Assembly (NCBI GenBank): GCA_035519535.1 | Contig: DATIWF010000109.1 | Span: 1 to 64,000 of the forward strand | Direction: 5' to 3' | Source of the DNA: DATEGZ01 sp035519535 | GTDB lineage: Bacteria; Acidobacteriota; Vicinamibacteria; Vicinamibacterales; SCN-69-37 | DNA length: 64,000 bases | Part shown: piece after piece, positions 25,625 to 34,993 of the stretch | Numbering within the stretch: position 1 is the first letter of the stretch | Layout: each line of letters begins with the position of its first letter | Position numbers and translations under genes: made by a program | The notes under the pieces: generated by a model | What the model was told of the DNA's origin: nothing | What the model saw: the letters and a program-made list of their open reading frames with translations, nothing else | Database searches by the model: none

Positions 25625-27145
25625 ATGTTCGTATCCGCACGATTGTCGAAGGGGCCGGTGCTGGCGGTCCTGACCGCCGCGATGTGGACGTATACCGCGG
25701 CTGCGCAGGAGAGCGCGACGCCGTTGCAGCTTCTGGCGGCGGGCGATGTGCTGATGGCCGGCTCGCATTACGGCGATGCGCTGCGCGCGTATCGGCGGGC
25801 CCGTGAGACCGACGATGCGACCGTGCGTATCCGCGCCGGGGCAGGCGTCGTGCGATCGCTCCTGCGACTGGGGCTCTTCAAGGATGGGGTCCGCGAGGGC
25901 GCGGCGGTCGCCGCGCGGGATCCGCAGAACGCGTCGGCCGTCGCGATCAACGCAGATTCCCTCTGGGCCTTCGGCCTCTTTTTCGAGGCCGAGCAGCAGT
26001 ACGCGGCGGCGCTGCGGCTCAATCCGAGCGATCCCGGGGGGCTCCACGGCCGCGGGCGATCGCTGGCCGCGCAGCGCAGGCTCGACGAGGGTCAGGCCCA
26101 GGTCGAGGCCGCGATCGCGATCGATCCGACCGATCCGGCGTATCAGTACACGCTCGCCTCGATCTACGAGCAGCAGCGCCTCTATCCGCAGGCGGCGGAC
26201 GCCCTCGATCGCTACGTTCAGCTCCTGCCGAGGCGCGACGACAGCGACATGGTCAAGTGGGCGAAGACCGAGTCGCAGTTCCTGCGCAGCTTCAAGAGCA
26301 AGAAACCGTTCGAGATCGTGAGCAACGACGAGAGTTACACGATGCCGTTCCGCATTGCGAACGGGCGCGTGCTCGTCAAGGGCCGTGTGAACGGCGGATC
26401 GATGATGGAGTTTGCGGTCGACACCGGCGCGGACCAGGCCGTGCTCACGACCGAGGTGGCCAGCCGGAATCATGTCACGCCGTTTGCCACGCTGCAGAGC
26501 GCGGGCATCGGCGACCTCGGCATCGGCTATCGGGGTCTGCAGATCGCGCGGATGGACGAGCTCGAAATCGGCGCGCTCCGCGTCCACAATGTCGCGTGCC
26601 TGATCAAGAATCCGCCGCTCAAGGGCCTGCCCGGACGCGAGGGCGACGGGTTCTCTCCGCTCGTGTTCGGCCTGTCGCTCAGCATCGACTACGCGCGCCG
26701 TCAGTTGACGATGGCGCGGCAGCTGCCGGACGAGCCGGCGGCGATTCACCTGCCGCTGCGGATGCAGCGCCTGGCGGTCGTGCGGGGCGTCGTCAACGGA
26801 TCCTCGCCGGCGAGCTTCGTCGTCGATACGGGCGGCGAGGCGATGTCGGTGAGCCGCACCGTGGCGTCGCAAGTCGACATCGATCCGGATGTGCGCCTGG
26901 TGCCGGTGAAGGTGTACGGCAGCTCCGGGTGGGACCGCGCGGCGTTTCTGCTGCCGTTCCTGAAGATCGAGTTTGCCACCGGTGCCGGGTTCGGGGACGG
27001 CTCGGTGGTCGTGTTGAACCTGGACGCGCCGAGCGCGCTGCTCGGCTTCAACATCGGCGGGATCGTCGGCCATCAGTTCCTGGGGAACTACAAGGTGGCC
27101 ATTGACTTGCCCCGGCACGAAATGCGACTGCAACCGGCACAGTGA
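25625..27145 (+). CDS. Secreted TPR protein with two aspartyl-protease-like domains
   Basis: A 506-residue protein with signal peptide (LAVLTAAMWTYTAAAQ). TPR-like helical repeats occupy about 30-220 (DALRAYRRARETDDATVR and similar). Two retropepsin-like domains follow, with active-site motifs FAVDTGADQAVLT (about 260) and FVVDTGGEAMSVS (about 400). Known bacterial retropepsins mostly have one domain and dimerise, so two copies in one chain suggest a pseudo-dimeric, pepsin-like enzyme. It opens a run of six same-strand genes with gaps of 7-31 nt. GAGGAGGCG before ATG 25625 is a strong ribosome site. Confidence 0.82.
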   Translation: MFVSARLSKGPVLAVLTAAMWTYTAAAQESATPLQLLAAGDVLMAGSHYGDALRAYRRARETDDATVRIRAGAGVVRSLLRLGLFKDGVREGAAVAARDPQNASAVAINADSLWAFGLFFEAEQQYAAALRLNPSDPGGLHGRGRSLAAQRRLDEGQAQVEAAIAIDPTDPAYQYTLASIYEQQRLYPQAADALDRYVQLLPRRDDSDMVKWAKTESQFLRSFKSKKPFEIVSNDESYTMPFRIANGRVLVKGRVNGGSMMEFAVDTGADQAVLTTEVASRNHVTPFATLQSAGIGDLGIGYRGLQIARMDELEIGALRVHNVACLIKNPPLKGLPGREGDGFSPLVFGLSLSIDYARRQLTMARQLPDEPAAIHLPLRMQRLAVVRGVVNGSSPASFVVDTGGEAMSVSRTVASQVDIDPDVRLVPVKVYGSSGWDRAAFLLPFLKIEFATGAGFGDGSVVVLNLDAPSALLGFNIGGIVGHQFLGNYKVAIDLPRHEMRLQPAQ

Positions 27146-27168
27146 CGGAACCAAGGAGCACACACGGC

Positions 27169-28902
27169 ATGGGAGACAACGGGGCGCTCATCGTCCTGAC
27201 GGCGCCATTCACCGAGACGATCGATCACGCGGGCTACTTCATCCAGATGAGCATGGCCTCGTTGCCCATCTGGCTCGAGGGGATCCTCAATCGCAAGTAT
27301 CCGAAGTGGCGCGACGTCGAGTACAACGCTGACGGGTCGGCCAAGTACATGCCGGCCGGCCTCCGCGTGCTCGAGGCGGCGCTCCTGCGCGAGTTCTCAG
27401 CCGAGGACATCGTCGCGTGCTACCCCGACGATCTCGACAAGTTCATCGGGCCGGCCACGCGGGTCGTCGCGATCTCGACGCACAATCCCCTGGGCGTGAC
27501 GTTCGCCGCGGGCGTGTACACGTCGATCTTCGGCGAGTCCAAGCAGCCCATCAACTCGCACTACGCTCGCAAGATGTTCGACAAGGTCAAGGCCAGTCCG
27601 TACCGCGCGAACTTCAAGGTGCTGGTCGGCGGGTCCGGCGGCTGGCAGATCACCCAGACCAATGCCTGGGACGAACTCGGCGTCGATTGCGTCGTCGAGG
27701 GTCGCAGCGAATCAGCCGACACGATCGGGCTGTTCGACAGAGCCATCCGCGGCGAAGCGCTGCCGCGGCAGCTCGAGGTCGGCCACCCGAAGGACCGCGA
27801 CAGCATCCTCGTCCCCGACAAGCGCACGACGTTCGGCGTCGTCGAGATGACGACGGGCTGCGGCCGGCGCTGCCAGTTCTGCGTCCCGGACCTCAACCCG
27901 CAGATCGATCTGCCGAAATCCAGCATCATGGCCGGCGTGCGGGCGAACGTCCGCGACGGCAACAAGCAGATTTCGCTCGCGACCGAGGACATGTTCATCT
28001 GGGGGCAGGTCCGCACGGACACGCCTTTCTACTTCCCGAATCGCGAGGCGCTGCTCGATCTGTACGGCAGCATCGTCAATACGCCCGGCGTCGAGCAGCA
28101 CGTGCTGAGCCACGCGACGATCGCGCCGTCCGTCGTCGATCCGGTGCTCATCGAAAAGCTGTCGGCGCTCTGTCTCGACAAGAGTCCCATTCGCCTGCCG
28201 CTGCTCAGCTCGCACCCGGAGAAGCGCGCGCTGGTGCCGCTCATCGGCCTCGAGACGGGCTCGGTGCGCCTCGGCAAGCAGATCATGCCGAGCAAGGGCG
28301 TGCCGTTCGCCATCGAGGACTGGCCGAGCGTCGTCATCAACGGCCTGACCGTGCTCAACCGCAACAACTGGTTCCCGGCGATGACGCTCATCGTCGGCAG
28401 CCCGGGGGAGACCGACGACGACACGCGCGCCACGCTGGATCTGATCTACGAGGTCGAGCGGCGCGGCCTGTTCGCGTTCTTCATCCCGTCGATCTTCACG
28501 CCCCTTCACGACACGCGGCTGGAGCAGGCGAAGGGCGTCACCGAGACGCGGCAGCTCACGCCGCTCCAGTGGCAGCTCATGATGAAGTGCTGGAAGATGA
28601 ACCTCCGGCCCGGGCAGATGAGCTGGTGGGGACCGATGGCGTGGCGCACGGGCGCGATCGGCCTCTGGCTGTGGAAGCTGCGCAAGCTGAACGGCCCGAA
28701 CTTCACCTGGCCGATGTTCATGTTCGCGAGCGCGTTCCCCGAATCGCTGATGGGAAGGATGGGCAAGATCTATCTCGGCCGCCCGCTGCCCATCAAGACG
28801 CGCAAGGAGCTGCTCGCGACGGTCCGGCCGAATCAACGCCGGTTCCTCCGGGCCGACACGGGCGACCTGCCGGCACCCGAGCCCGAACTGCAGACCGCGT
28901 AG
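27169..28902 (+). CDS. Radical SAM protein with B12-binding-like N-terminus
   Basis: A 577-residue iron-sulfur enzyme of the radical SAM superfamily. The cluster motif is CGRRCQFC (Cys231, Cys235, Cys238, that is CxxxCxxC). Later elements are LIGLETGSVRLG and MTLIVGSPGETDDD, which fit the SAM-binding barrel. Residues 1-190 have the alpha/beta look of a cobalamin-binding domain (RVVAISTHNPLG, FKVLVGGSGGWQI), but the DxHxxG B12 motif is not evident. The substrate is unknown. AAGGAG (27153-27158) sets the start at ATG 27169; a GTG at 27142 overlapping the previous stop is less likely. Confidence 0.85.
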   Translation: MGDNGALIVLTAPFTETIDHAGYFIQMSMASLPIWLEGILNRKYPKWRDVEYNADGSAKYMPAGLRVLEAALLREFSAEDIVACYPDDLDKFIGPATRVVAISTHNPLGVTFAAGVYTSIFGESKQPINSHYARKMFDKVKASPYRANFKVLVGGSGGWQITQTNAWDELGVDCVVEGRSESADTIGLFDRAIRGEALPRQLEVGHPKDRDSILVPDKRTTFGVVEMTTGCGRRCQFCVPDLNPQIDLPKSSIMAGVRANVRDGNKQISLATEDMFIWGQVRTDTPFYFPNREALLDLYGSIVNTPGVEQHVLSHATIAPSVVDPVLIEKLSALCLDKSPIRLPLLSSHPEKRALVPLIGLETGSVRLGKQIMPSKGVPFAIEDWPSVVINGLTVLNRNNWFPAMTLIVGSPGETDDDTRATLDLIYEVERRGLFAFFIPSIFTPLHDTRLEQAKGVTETRQLTPLQWQLMMKCWKMNLRPGQMSWWGPMAWRTGAIGLWLWKLRKLNGPNFTWPMFMFASAFPESLMGRMGKIYLGRPLPIKTRKELLATVRPNQRRFLRADTGDLPAPEPELQTA

Positions 28903-28927
28903 CGCCCGCCCGGCCGCGAGGATCACG

Positions 28928-29287
28928 ATGGCTCTCACGATGACGCCTGAAGGCGGCGCGGTCTACCGCCTGACCGCCAGCGGGATGCTGCAGAGGACGG
29001 AATTCGAGCAGTTCCAGGCCGCCCTGGCGCGCGAAATCGCCGCGCACGGTCACCTGCGGCTGCTGGTGATCCTCGAACGCTTCGAGGGCTGGGGGCCCGG
29101 CGACAACTGGAGCGACCTCAGCTTCTACATGACGCACGGTGATAGCATCGAGCGGATCGCCATCGTGGGCGACGAGCGCTGGCGCAGCGAGATGCTGATG
29201 TTCGCGGTCGCGGACCTGCGCAAGGCGCCCGTCGAGTTCTTTCCCGCGAGCCGGCTCGCCGAGGCGCGCGCCTGGCTCAGCCAGTAG
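28928..29287 (+). CDS. SpoIIAA-like (STAS-fold) protein
   Basis: A 119-residue cytoplasmic protein of the SpoIIAA-like family. The pattern VYRLTASGMLQRTEFEQFQ, LRLLVILERFEGWGPGDNW, IERIAIVGDERW and ARAWLSQ is typical. These STAS-fold proteins are common beside membrane or stress genes, but their partners are seldom known. It lacks an obvious phosphorylatable Ser in the anti-sigma-antagonist position. Located 25 nt after the radical SAM gene and 29 nt before PPK2, so it is likely part of the same transcript. Confidence 0.75.
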   Translation: MALTMTPEGGAVYRLTASGMLQRTEFEQFQAALAREIAAHGHLRLLVILERFEGWGPGDNWSDLSFYMTHGDSIERIAIVGDERWRSEMLMFAVADLRKAPVEFFPASRLAEARAWLSQ

Positions 29288-29316
29288 GCGCTCAGGCGCC
29301 TCGAAACGAGGACGCC

Positions 29317-30096
29317 GTGGCCGACGACACGAAGCTCAAGAACAAGGAATACGAAAAGAAGCTGGCGAAGCTGCACGGTGAGCTGGTCAAGCTCCAGCAG
29401 TGGGTCGTGCACAAGGGCCTCAAGATCTGCGTCGTCTTTGAAGGCCGTGACGGCGCGGGCAAGGGCGGCGTCATCAAGGCGATCACCGAACGGGTGAGCC
29501 CGCGGATCTTCCGCGTCGTGGCGCTGCCCGCGCCGACCGACCGTGAGAAGAGTCAGATGTACATCCAGCGGTACGTGCGGCACTTTCCCGCCGCGGGCGA
29601 GATCGTCATCTGGGACCGCAGCTGGTACAACCGCGCCGGCGTCGAACGGGTGATGGGCTTCTGCACCGAGAAGCAGGCTCGCGAGTTCCTCAAGGTCGTG
29701 CCCGAGGTCGAGCACGCGATGGTCAAGTCCGGCATGATCCTCCTCAAGTACTGGCTCGAGGTGAGCCCGGACGAGCAAACGCGGCGGCTCGAGGGGCGGA
29801 TCAACGACCCGCGAAAAGTCTGGAAGCTGTCACCGATGGACCTGAAGTCCTACACGAAGTGGGATGACTACACGTGGGCGAGAGACGAGATGCTCGAGAT
29901 GACGAGCTCCAAGCACGCGCCCTGGTTCGTCGTGAACTCGGACGACAAGAAGCGGGCGCGCCTGAATCTCATCACGCACCTGTTGAGCCAGATCGACTAC
30001 CGGTCGGCGCCGCGCGAGAAAGTCAAGCTGCCGAAGCGGCAGGTGAAGCGCGACAAGAGGAAAGACAAGCTGAACTACATTCCCGAAAGGCACTGA
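29317..30096 (+). CDS. ppk2: Polyphosphate kinase 2
   Basis: A PPK2-family enzyme of 259 residues that transfers phosphate between polyphosphate and nucleotides. The Walker A loop is FEGRDGAGKGG and the Walker B/lid region is IWDRSWYNRAGVERVMGF; both are intact. LSPMDLKSYTKWDDYTWARD is the conserved downstream block. Single-domain length fits class I, which prefers nucleoside diphosphates. The start is GTG 29317 with AACGAGG upstream. The basic C-terminus (VKLPKRQVKRDKRKDK) is usual for the family. It lies in the 25.6-33.0 kb gene run. Confidence 0.93.
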   Translation: MADDTKLKNKEYEKKLAKLHGELVKLQQWVVHKGLKICVVFEGRDGAGKGGVIKAITERVSPRIFRVVALPAPTDREKSQMYIQRYVRHFPAAGEIVIWDRSWYNRAGVERVMGFCTEKQAREFLKVVPEVEHAMVKSGMILLKYWLEVSPDEQTRRLEGRINDPRKVWKLSPMDLKSYTKWDDYTWARDEMLEMTSSKHAPWFVVNSDDKKRARLNLITHLLSQIDYRSAPREKVKLPKRQVKRDKRKDKLNYIPERH

Positions 30097-30127
30097 GCCG
30101 GAGCACCTCCAGCCGCAGGTCGACGTC

Positions 30128-32593
30128 GTGACGTGGACAGTTCGGAGCCGGGCGTTTCTCATCGTGCTCGCGCTGCTGGTGGGCGCGCTGGTCGTGGTGT
30201 CCGCCGTCGCCCACGCGCGGCTGGCCGAACGGCGCCGCGCCGCCGCCCTGGTCGGTCCCGATGCCGAGGGCTGGTTCCGTCTCCAGCGCGGGTACCCGAC
30301 CGGGCGCGTCCCGCCCGCCGACGCTCTCGACCGCGCCTTCCGCGCGACGCGACCGGCGCCTGGCACGCGGCCGGCCCTTCAGCTGCCGGGCGATCGATGG
30401 GTCTCGGTCGGACCGCAGGGGCTCGCCGTCGGGGGCTCGCTGCCGTTCGAGGGCCGCGTCACCGCCATCGCACCGCACCCGACGATCGCGACGACGCTCT
30501 ATGCGGGCACGGACAGCGGCGGCATCTGGAAGACGACCGACGGCGGCGTCACGTGGCTGTCGCTCACCGATTCGCTGCCGGTGCCGGCGATCGAGTCGCT
30601 GGCGATCGACCCGGTCGATCCGCGGCTCGTGTACGCGGCGACGACGAACCGCACGTACGCGACGCGCTGGCTGCGCTCGACCGACGGCGGCGTCACCTGG
30701 ACGGCGTCGGCGATTGTCACGGATCAGGGCCAGGCGCTGTCGCCGGTGCTGTGCTCGGTCAACGTCTTCAAGGCCTGCATCCCGCCGTCGTCCGGCCGGA
30801 TCCTGATCGACCCGCGGCGCGCGGGCTCGCCGAACACGAGCACGGTGTACTACGTCGCGACCAGTCATCTGCTGCGATCGGACGACAGCGGCCGCACGTT
30901 TCACGCGGTGCTCTCCCTGCCGACGGATCTGGACTTCGCGGGGCCGGACGCCGCCGCGCGCAATCCGGAGGCGGAGTATCTGCGCGACGTCGCGCTCGAT
31001 CCGACGCGGCCGGATCGGCTCGTCGCCGCGATCGCCCAGCCGCGCTGCCTCGACGGCCCCTGCGGCACGATGACGAGCGTGGTCGGCGTGTATCGGACGT
31101 TCGACGGCGGTGCCCATTGGTCCCGCCAGGACCTGGCGACGATCTCGCAGTACTCTCTGGTCAACACGCGCTACGCCGACCCGGGCGCGGTCTACGTGCC
31201 GCGCGTGCGCGTCGCGATCGCGCCGTCGGGTCCGGACACGCTGGCCGTCGCGTTCCGCGACGAGCAGTTGAGCCGGCCGCGCGTGCTCGTGAGCGTCGAC
31301 GCGGGCGACCACTTCGCCGAGACGGCGCCGCCTGCGACGTCGCTCACGTGGCCGCTCGGACTCGTCTTTGCGCCGACCGACGCGAACACGCTCTACGTCT
31401 CGAGCAACCTCGTGTACCGGACCACGGATCTCGGTCGAACGTGGACGACGATTTCGAACAACCACTCCGACAACATCGCGCTCACGTTCGACGCGGGCGG
31501 GACGCTGCTGATCGGCGGGGACGGCGGGATCTACAAGGCGCCGGCGAACGGCGGGGTCTCGGCCCTGCACGGCACGTTGTCGATCACGGAGTTCTACTCG
31601 ATCGCCGTCCATCCGACGAACCCGTTCCTGTTCGCCGGCGGCACGCAGGACAACGGCACGGCCCTCTTTCAGGGGCCGGCGGGCTGGTCGTCGATCATCG
31701 GCGGCGACGGCGGGGACGTCGTGTTCGATCCGACCTCGGCGGCGCCCGTGCTCTACGGTGAAGTCGAGTGGTATTTCGACCGGGGCTCGAACGTGTTCGT
31801 GTTCGCCCGCTGCCAGCTGGGGAGTTGCGCCGTTCGAATGACCGGCATCGACCTGTCTCTGGACGGCGCGTTCATTCCGCGCATGGCGCTCGACGCGTCG
31901 AGCCCCGCGACCCTGTGGCTCGCGGTGGAGAAGCTGTTCCGGACCGACAACCGCGCGGACAGTTGGGTCGCCGCGTCGCCATCGGTCGCCGGCGCCCTGC
32001 GCTGCTGGCAGGATCCGGTCTCGGGCCGGTCGTGCGCCAACGCGCGCTATTTCACGGCGGTGGCGGTGGCGCCCACGAACTCGCAGGCCGTCTATGCCGG
32101 CACGCTGAACGGCGATGTTCTGGCGACGACCGATCGCGGCGCGACCTGGCGCAGCGTGGCCGGCCCCGACGCCGGCCCACTGCCGGTGCGCCCGGTGAAC
32201 GAAGTCATCGTCGATCCCCTCAACACGAATACGGCGTACGTCGCGTACTCGGGCTTCGACTCGAACGGATCGGGGCGCGGCCACGTGTTTCGCACGACCG
32301 ACGGCGGCCAGACCTGGCAGGACATCACGGGCACGCTGCCCGACGTGCCGGTGAACACGCTGCTCATCGATCCCGACTCGGTCGCGACGTCGTCGCCGCG
32401 CGTGCTCTACGCGGGAACGGACATCGGCGTGTTCCGCGTCACGCTGGACGGCACGACGAACTGGCAGGCGTTCGGCTCCGGCCTGCCGCCCGTCGTCGTC
32501 AACCGTCTGAGCTACAACGCGGCGACGCGGCAGCTGTTTGCGGCGACCTACGGCCGCGGCCTCTGGGTGATCTCGAGCCGCTATACACGGTGA
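30128..32593 (+). CDS. Secreted or membrane-anchored BNR-repeat protein (third copy)
   Basis: An 821-residue protein. The N-terminal hydrophobic segment FLIVLALLVGALVVVSAVAH acts as signal or anchor. Asp-box repeats include TTDGGVTW, STDGGVTW, DDSGRTF, TFDGGAHW, TTDLGRTW, TTDRGATW and TTDGGQTW, so it is another sortilin-like propeller. It is shorter than the other two and lacks their Gly/Arg linkers and C-terminal beta domains. Start GTG 30128 lies 31 nt after ppk2, and the following lipoprotein gene begins 7 nt after its stop. Function unknown. Confidence 0.78.
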   Translation: MTWTVRSRAFLIVLALLVGALVVVSAVAHARLAERRRAAALVGPDAEGWFRLQRGYPTGRVPPADALDRAFRATRPAPGTRPALQLPGDRWVSVGPQGLAVGGSLPFEGRVTAIAPHPTIATTLYAGTDSGGIWKTTDGGVTWLSLTDSLPVPAIESLAIDPVDPRLVYAATTNRTYATRWLRSTDGGVTWTASAIVTDQGQALSPVLCSVNVFKACIPPSSGRILIDPRRAGSPNTSTVYYVATSHLLRSDDSGRTFHAVLSLPTDLDFAGPDAAARNPEAEYLRDVALDPTRPDRLVAAIAQPRCLDGPCGTMTSVVGVYRTFDGGAHWSRQDLATISQYSLVNTRYADPGAVYVPRVRVAIAPSGPDTLAVAFRDEQLSRPRVLVSVDAGDHFAETAPPATSLTWPLGLVFAPTDANTLYVSSNLVYRTTDLGRTWTTISNNHSDNIALTFDAGGTLLIGGDGGIYKAPANGGVSALHGTLSITEFYSIAVHPTNPFLFAGGTQDNGTALFQGPAGWSSIIGGDGGDVVFDPTSAAPVLYGEVEWYFDRGSNVFVFARCQLGSCAVRMTGIDLSLDGAFIPRMALDASSPATLWLAVEKLFRTDNRADSWVAASPSVAGALRCWQDPVSGRSCANARYFTAVAVAPTNSQAVYAGTLNGDVLATTDRGATWRSVAGPDAGPLPVRPVNEVIVDPLNTNTAYVAYSGFDSNGSGRGHVFRTTDGGQTWQDITGTLPDVPVNTLLIDPDSVATSSPRVLYAGTDIGVFRVTLDGTTNWQAFGSGLPPVVVNRLSYNAATRQLFAATYGRGLWVISSRYTR

Positions 32594-32600
32594 TGGTCTC

Positions 32601-33035
32601 ATGAGGCGCGCGCTCAGCGTGGGGCTGACGGTCGTCACGATGACGCTTGCCGGGGCGTGCGGCAGCACGCCGTCGTCGCCGTCGGCTCCGGCGCTCACGC
32701 TTGCAGGCGCCTGGTCCGGAACGTGGGACTTCGTGACGGCTGGCGCGACGGTCACCGACACCGTGGTGGTCACGCTGTCCGAAAGCAATGGGATCGCGTC
32801 GGGCCACTGGACGGCCGTGAGCGGCGCCAACGGTCAGCTGAGTCTGCCGGTCGCGCAAACCGCCACGGGCACGATCACGATCACCACGGCGTTGATCGTG
32901 CCCTGCTCGACGGCGTCGATTTCTGTGAGTGCGACTGAATCTGCGACGACGCTGGACTTCACGCTGGCGCCCATTCCCTCCTCGGGGAACTGCCAGTGGC
33001 CCACGAGCAATCACTTCGTCCTGCACAAGCAGTAG
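32601..33035 (+). CDS. Small predicted lipoprotein
   Basis: A 144-residue protein with a type II signal peptide; the lipobox is LAGAC (Cys20), followed by a Ser/Pro-rich linker GSTPSSPSAPA. The rest is beta-rich (GAWSGTWDFVTAGATVTDTV). Two further Cys (VPCSTAS and GNCQWP) may pair. No family is recognised. It is the last gene of the run and its stop TAG abuts the stop of the convergent glycosyltransferase, together making TAGCTA. Confidence 0.7.
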   Translation: MRRALSVGLTVVTMTLAGACGSTPSSPSAPALTLAGAWSGTWDFVTAGATVTDTVVVTLSESNGIASGHWTAVSGANGQLSLPVAQTATGTITITTALIVPCSTASISVSATESATTLDFTLAPIPSSGNCQWPTSNHFVLHKQ

Positions 33036-34853
33036 CTACAGCGGCGAGAGCCGGACGTACCAGAGACGAAACGCTGCGCGCAGCGACTCCGGAAGATCCG
33101 GGAAGAGCGGCTGCGCGCTGCCGAGCGCGTCCACGTGGTCGGCCATGAGATCGAGCCGCGCGCGTCCGGGCGAGATCGCGCCAGGGTCCAGATTCGCGAC
33201 GTAGGCGCCGACGCGCTGCGGATTCCACTCCAGATCGAACGTGCCCACGAGCCGCTGATCGAGGAACACCCGCACGCGTTGCGGCGGCGCGCCGTCGGCC
33301 GGCACGGGATCCATGCGCAGGACGAGACGATACGCCCGCCGCTCCGGGATCGGGATGCGCAGGGTCACGTGGTCCGTCTCGGCGAATCGCGCCAGCACCG
33401 CCCCCGTCTGCACGAGCGGGCTCCAGCCCGCCCCGAAGAACACGCCGTCGTTGTCGCCGGCGGCGAAGGACGTATCCTCGCCCCGAAGCAAGGCCTCGCG
33501 CGCCACGAAATACGGCGACCAGTACCCGGCCACCCAGGCCGCCGCGACGAGGGCCGTCGTCGCCGCTACCTTCGCCGGCAGGCGCGTCTTCCGCCAGGCC
33601 GCCAGCGTGGCCGATCGATCAGCCGCAAGCGCGCGGACGCCGTTCACCGCCCAGGCCACCGCACCGAACGCCGCGATCAGATAGAACGGGTAGGCGTGCA
33701 TCGTGAAACGCCATTCGCTGCCGCCGCGATCGGGCCACGTCACCATGTACGGCACGAGCGACGTCAGCAGCACGAGCAGCAGCAGACGGCCGGTCGGCTG
33801 CCAGATCCAGATCAGCAGGCCGACGACCGCCAGACCCTCCAGGATCTGCCCGCCGTACAGAGACCAGTTGCCGAAGCCGCGCCACTTGTTCGTGAACGGA
33901 TAGACGACGAGGCCGCGGACCGACGTGTCGGTGAAATCGATGGGATGGGTCCTGAATTTCGCGGCGATGTACTCACGCGCCGTGACGGGCGCCGCCGTGA
34001 GCGTGCCTTCGGCGGCCTGATAGAAGCGCGTGTGGTAGTTGATGGCGATCAGCGCGTCGCCGGTCTTGACCCGGCAGTTGATCAGATACGGGACGAGAAG
34101 CACCGCGGTCACGGCGGCCGCCGCTGCCGTCAGACCGAGCGTGCGGCGCCAGACGACCCGATCGCGCGGCCACGCGGCCCAGAGGAGCCCGGGCACGACG
34201 AAGCTCAGTGACGTAATCCGCGTGAGACACGCCCCCGCGCTCACGAGGCCGAGGACGACCGCCGCGCGCCAGTCGCGGCGCCGATCGAGGCGCAGGAGTG
34301 CCCAGGCCGTGAGCACGACGAAGGCCGCGAACGTCTCGTCACGCCAGCCGTCGGGCGCCCACAGGTCGAACTCCTGCTCGATCGCCAGCGCGGCCGCTGC
34401 CACCAATCCGACCGGCGGGGACACCGCGAGTCGTCCGAGCAGGTAGGTGGCCAACACGCAGATGACCGAGAACGTCAATGAGGCGAAGCTGACGGCGATG
34501 TCCTGGCCGCCGGTGAGCTTCAGAAACACGCGAGTCGCTTCCAGAAAAACCGGCTCGCGGATCGTCGCCGCGTAGAAGTGGGGGAGCTCGCGGGCGAACT
34601 TGAGGTAGTTGACCGGATCGCCGCCCACGTAGGGCTGGTCCACTTTCGGCACCGCCCACCACGCCGGCACGAGCGCCGGCCGAATGACGTCGGTCGTGCG
34701 CTCGAGCGCGACGACCCAGCGGGGGTGATCGAACGGGCCGTAGCGGTCGAACAGGATCGTGAGCCGCAGCAAGGCGGCGTAGAGGACGACCATGGCTACC
34801 GCCGCGCGCCACGCCCATCGCCAACGCACGGACCCCGCGGCCGGCTCGACCAT
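33036..34853 (-). CDS. Multi-pass GT39/ArnT-like glycosyltransferase
   Basis: A 605-residue membrane protein with 10-12 hydrophobic helices and a soluble C-terminal domain, the architecture of GT-C glycosyltransferases that use polyprenyl-phosphate sugars. The first extracytoplasmic loop (DQPYVGGDPVNYLKFARELP) contains an Asp in the position of the catalytic acid. The C-terminal tail (DHVTLRIPIPERRAYRLVLR) is beta-rich. TACGAT lies 8 nt upstream of the ATG, suggesting a leaderless mRNA. The acceptor is unknown; protein or lipid glycosylation is possible. Confidence 0.75.
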   Translation of the reverse strand: MVEPAAGSVRWRWAWRAAVAMVVLYAALLRLTILFDRYGPFDHPRWVVALERTTDVIRPALVPAWWAVPKVDQPYVGGDPVNYLKFARELPHFYAATIREPVFLEATRVFLKLTGGQDIAVSFASLTFSVICVLATYLLGRLAVSPPVGLVAAAALAIEQEFDLWAPDGWRDETFAAFVVLTAWALLRLDRRRDWRAAVVLGLVSAGACLTRITSLSFVVPGLLWAAWPRDRVVWRRTLGLTAAAAAVTAVLLVPYLINCRVKTGDALIAINYHTRFYQAAEGTLTAAPVTAREYIAAKFRTHPIDFTDTSVRGLVVYPFTNKWRGFGNWSLYGGQILEGLAVVGLLIWIWQPTGRLLLLVLLTSLVPYMVTWPDRGGSEWRFTMHAYPFYLIAAFGAVAWAVNGVRALAADRSATLAAWRKTRLPAKVAATTALVAAAWVAGYWSPYFVAREALLRGEDTSFAAGDNDGVFFGAGWSPLVQTGAVLARFAETDHVTLRIPIPERRAYRLVLRMDPVPADGAPPQRVRVFLDQRLVGTFDLEWNPQRVGAYVANLDPGAISPGRARLDLMADHVDALGSAQPLFPDLPESLRAAFRLWYVRLSPL

Positions 34854-34993
34854 GCCGGCTCATCGTATCAGGCGCCCCCCGGGCGCCGTGACGACGGCCC
34901 CTGGCGCTTCGGGAGGATTTCGACGAGAATCCCTCCGTCCGGATCCAGTCTTGTGTCCGTCAGGCTCGCAGCCCGCGAGGAGAGGATGCCCCC

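Noticed and set aside
25525..25806. A short plus-strand frame upstream of and overlapping the TPR-protease gene
   Set aside because: Overlaps a gene with a strong GAGGAGG start and signal peptide; the predicted peptide is unremarkable.
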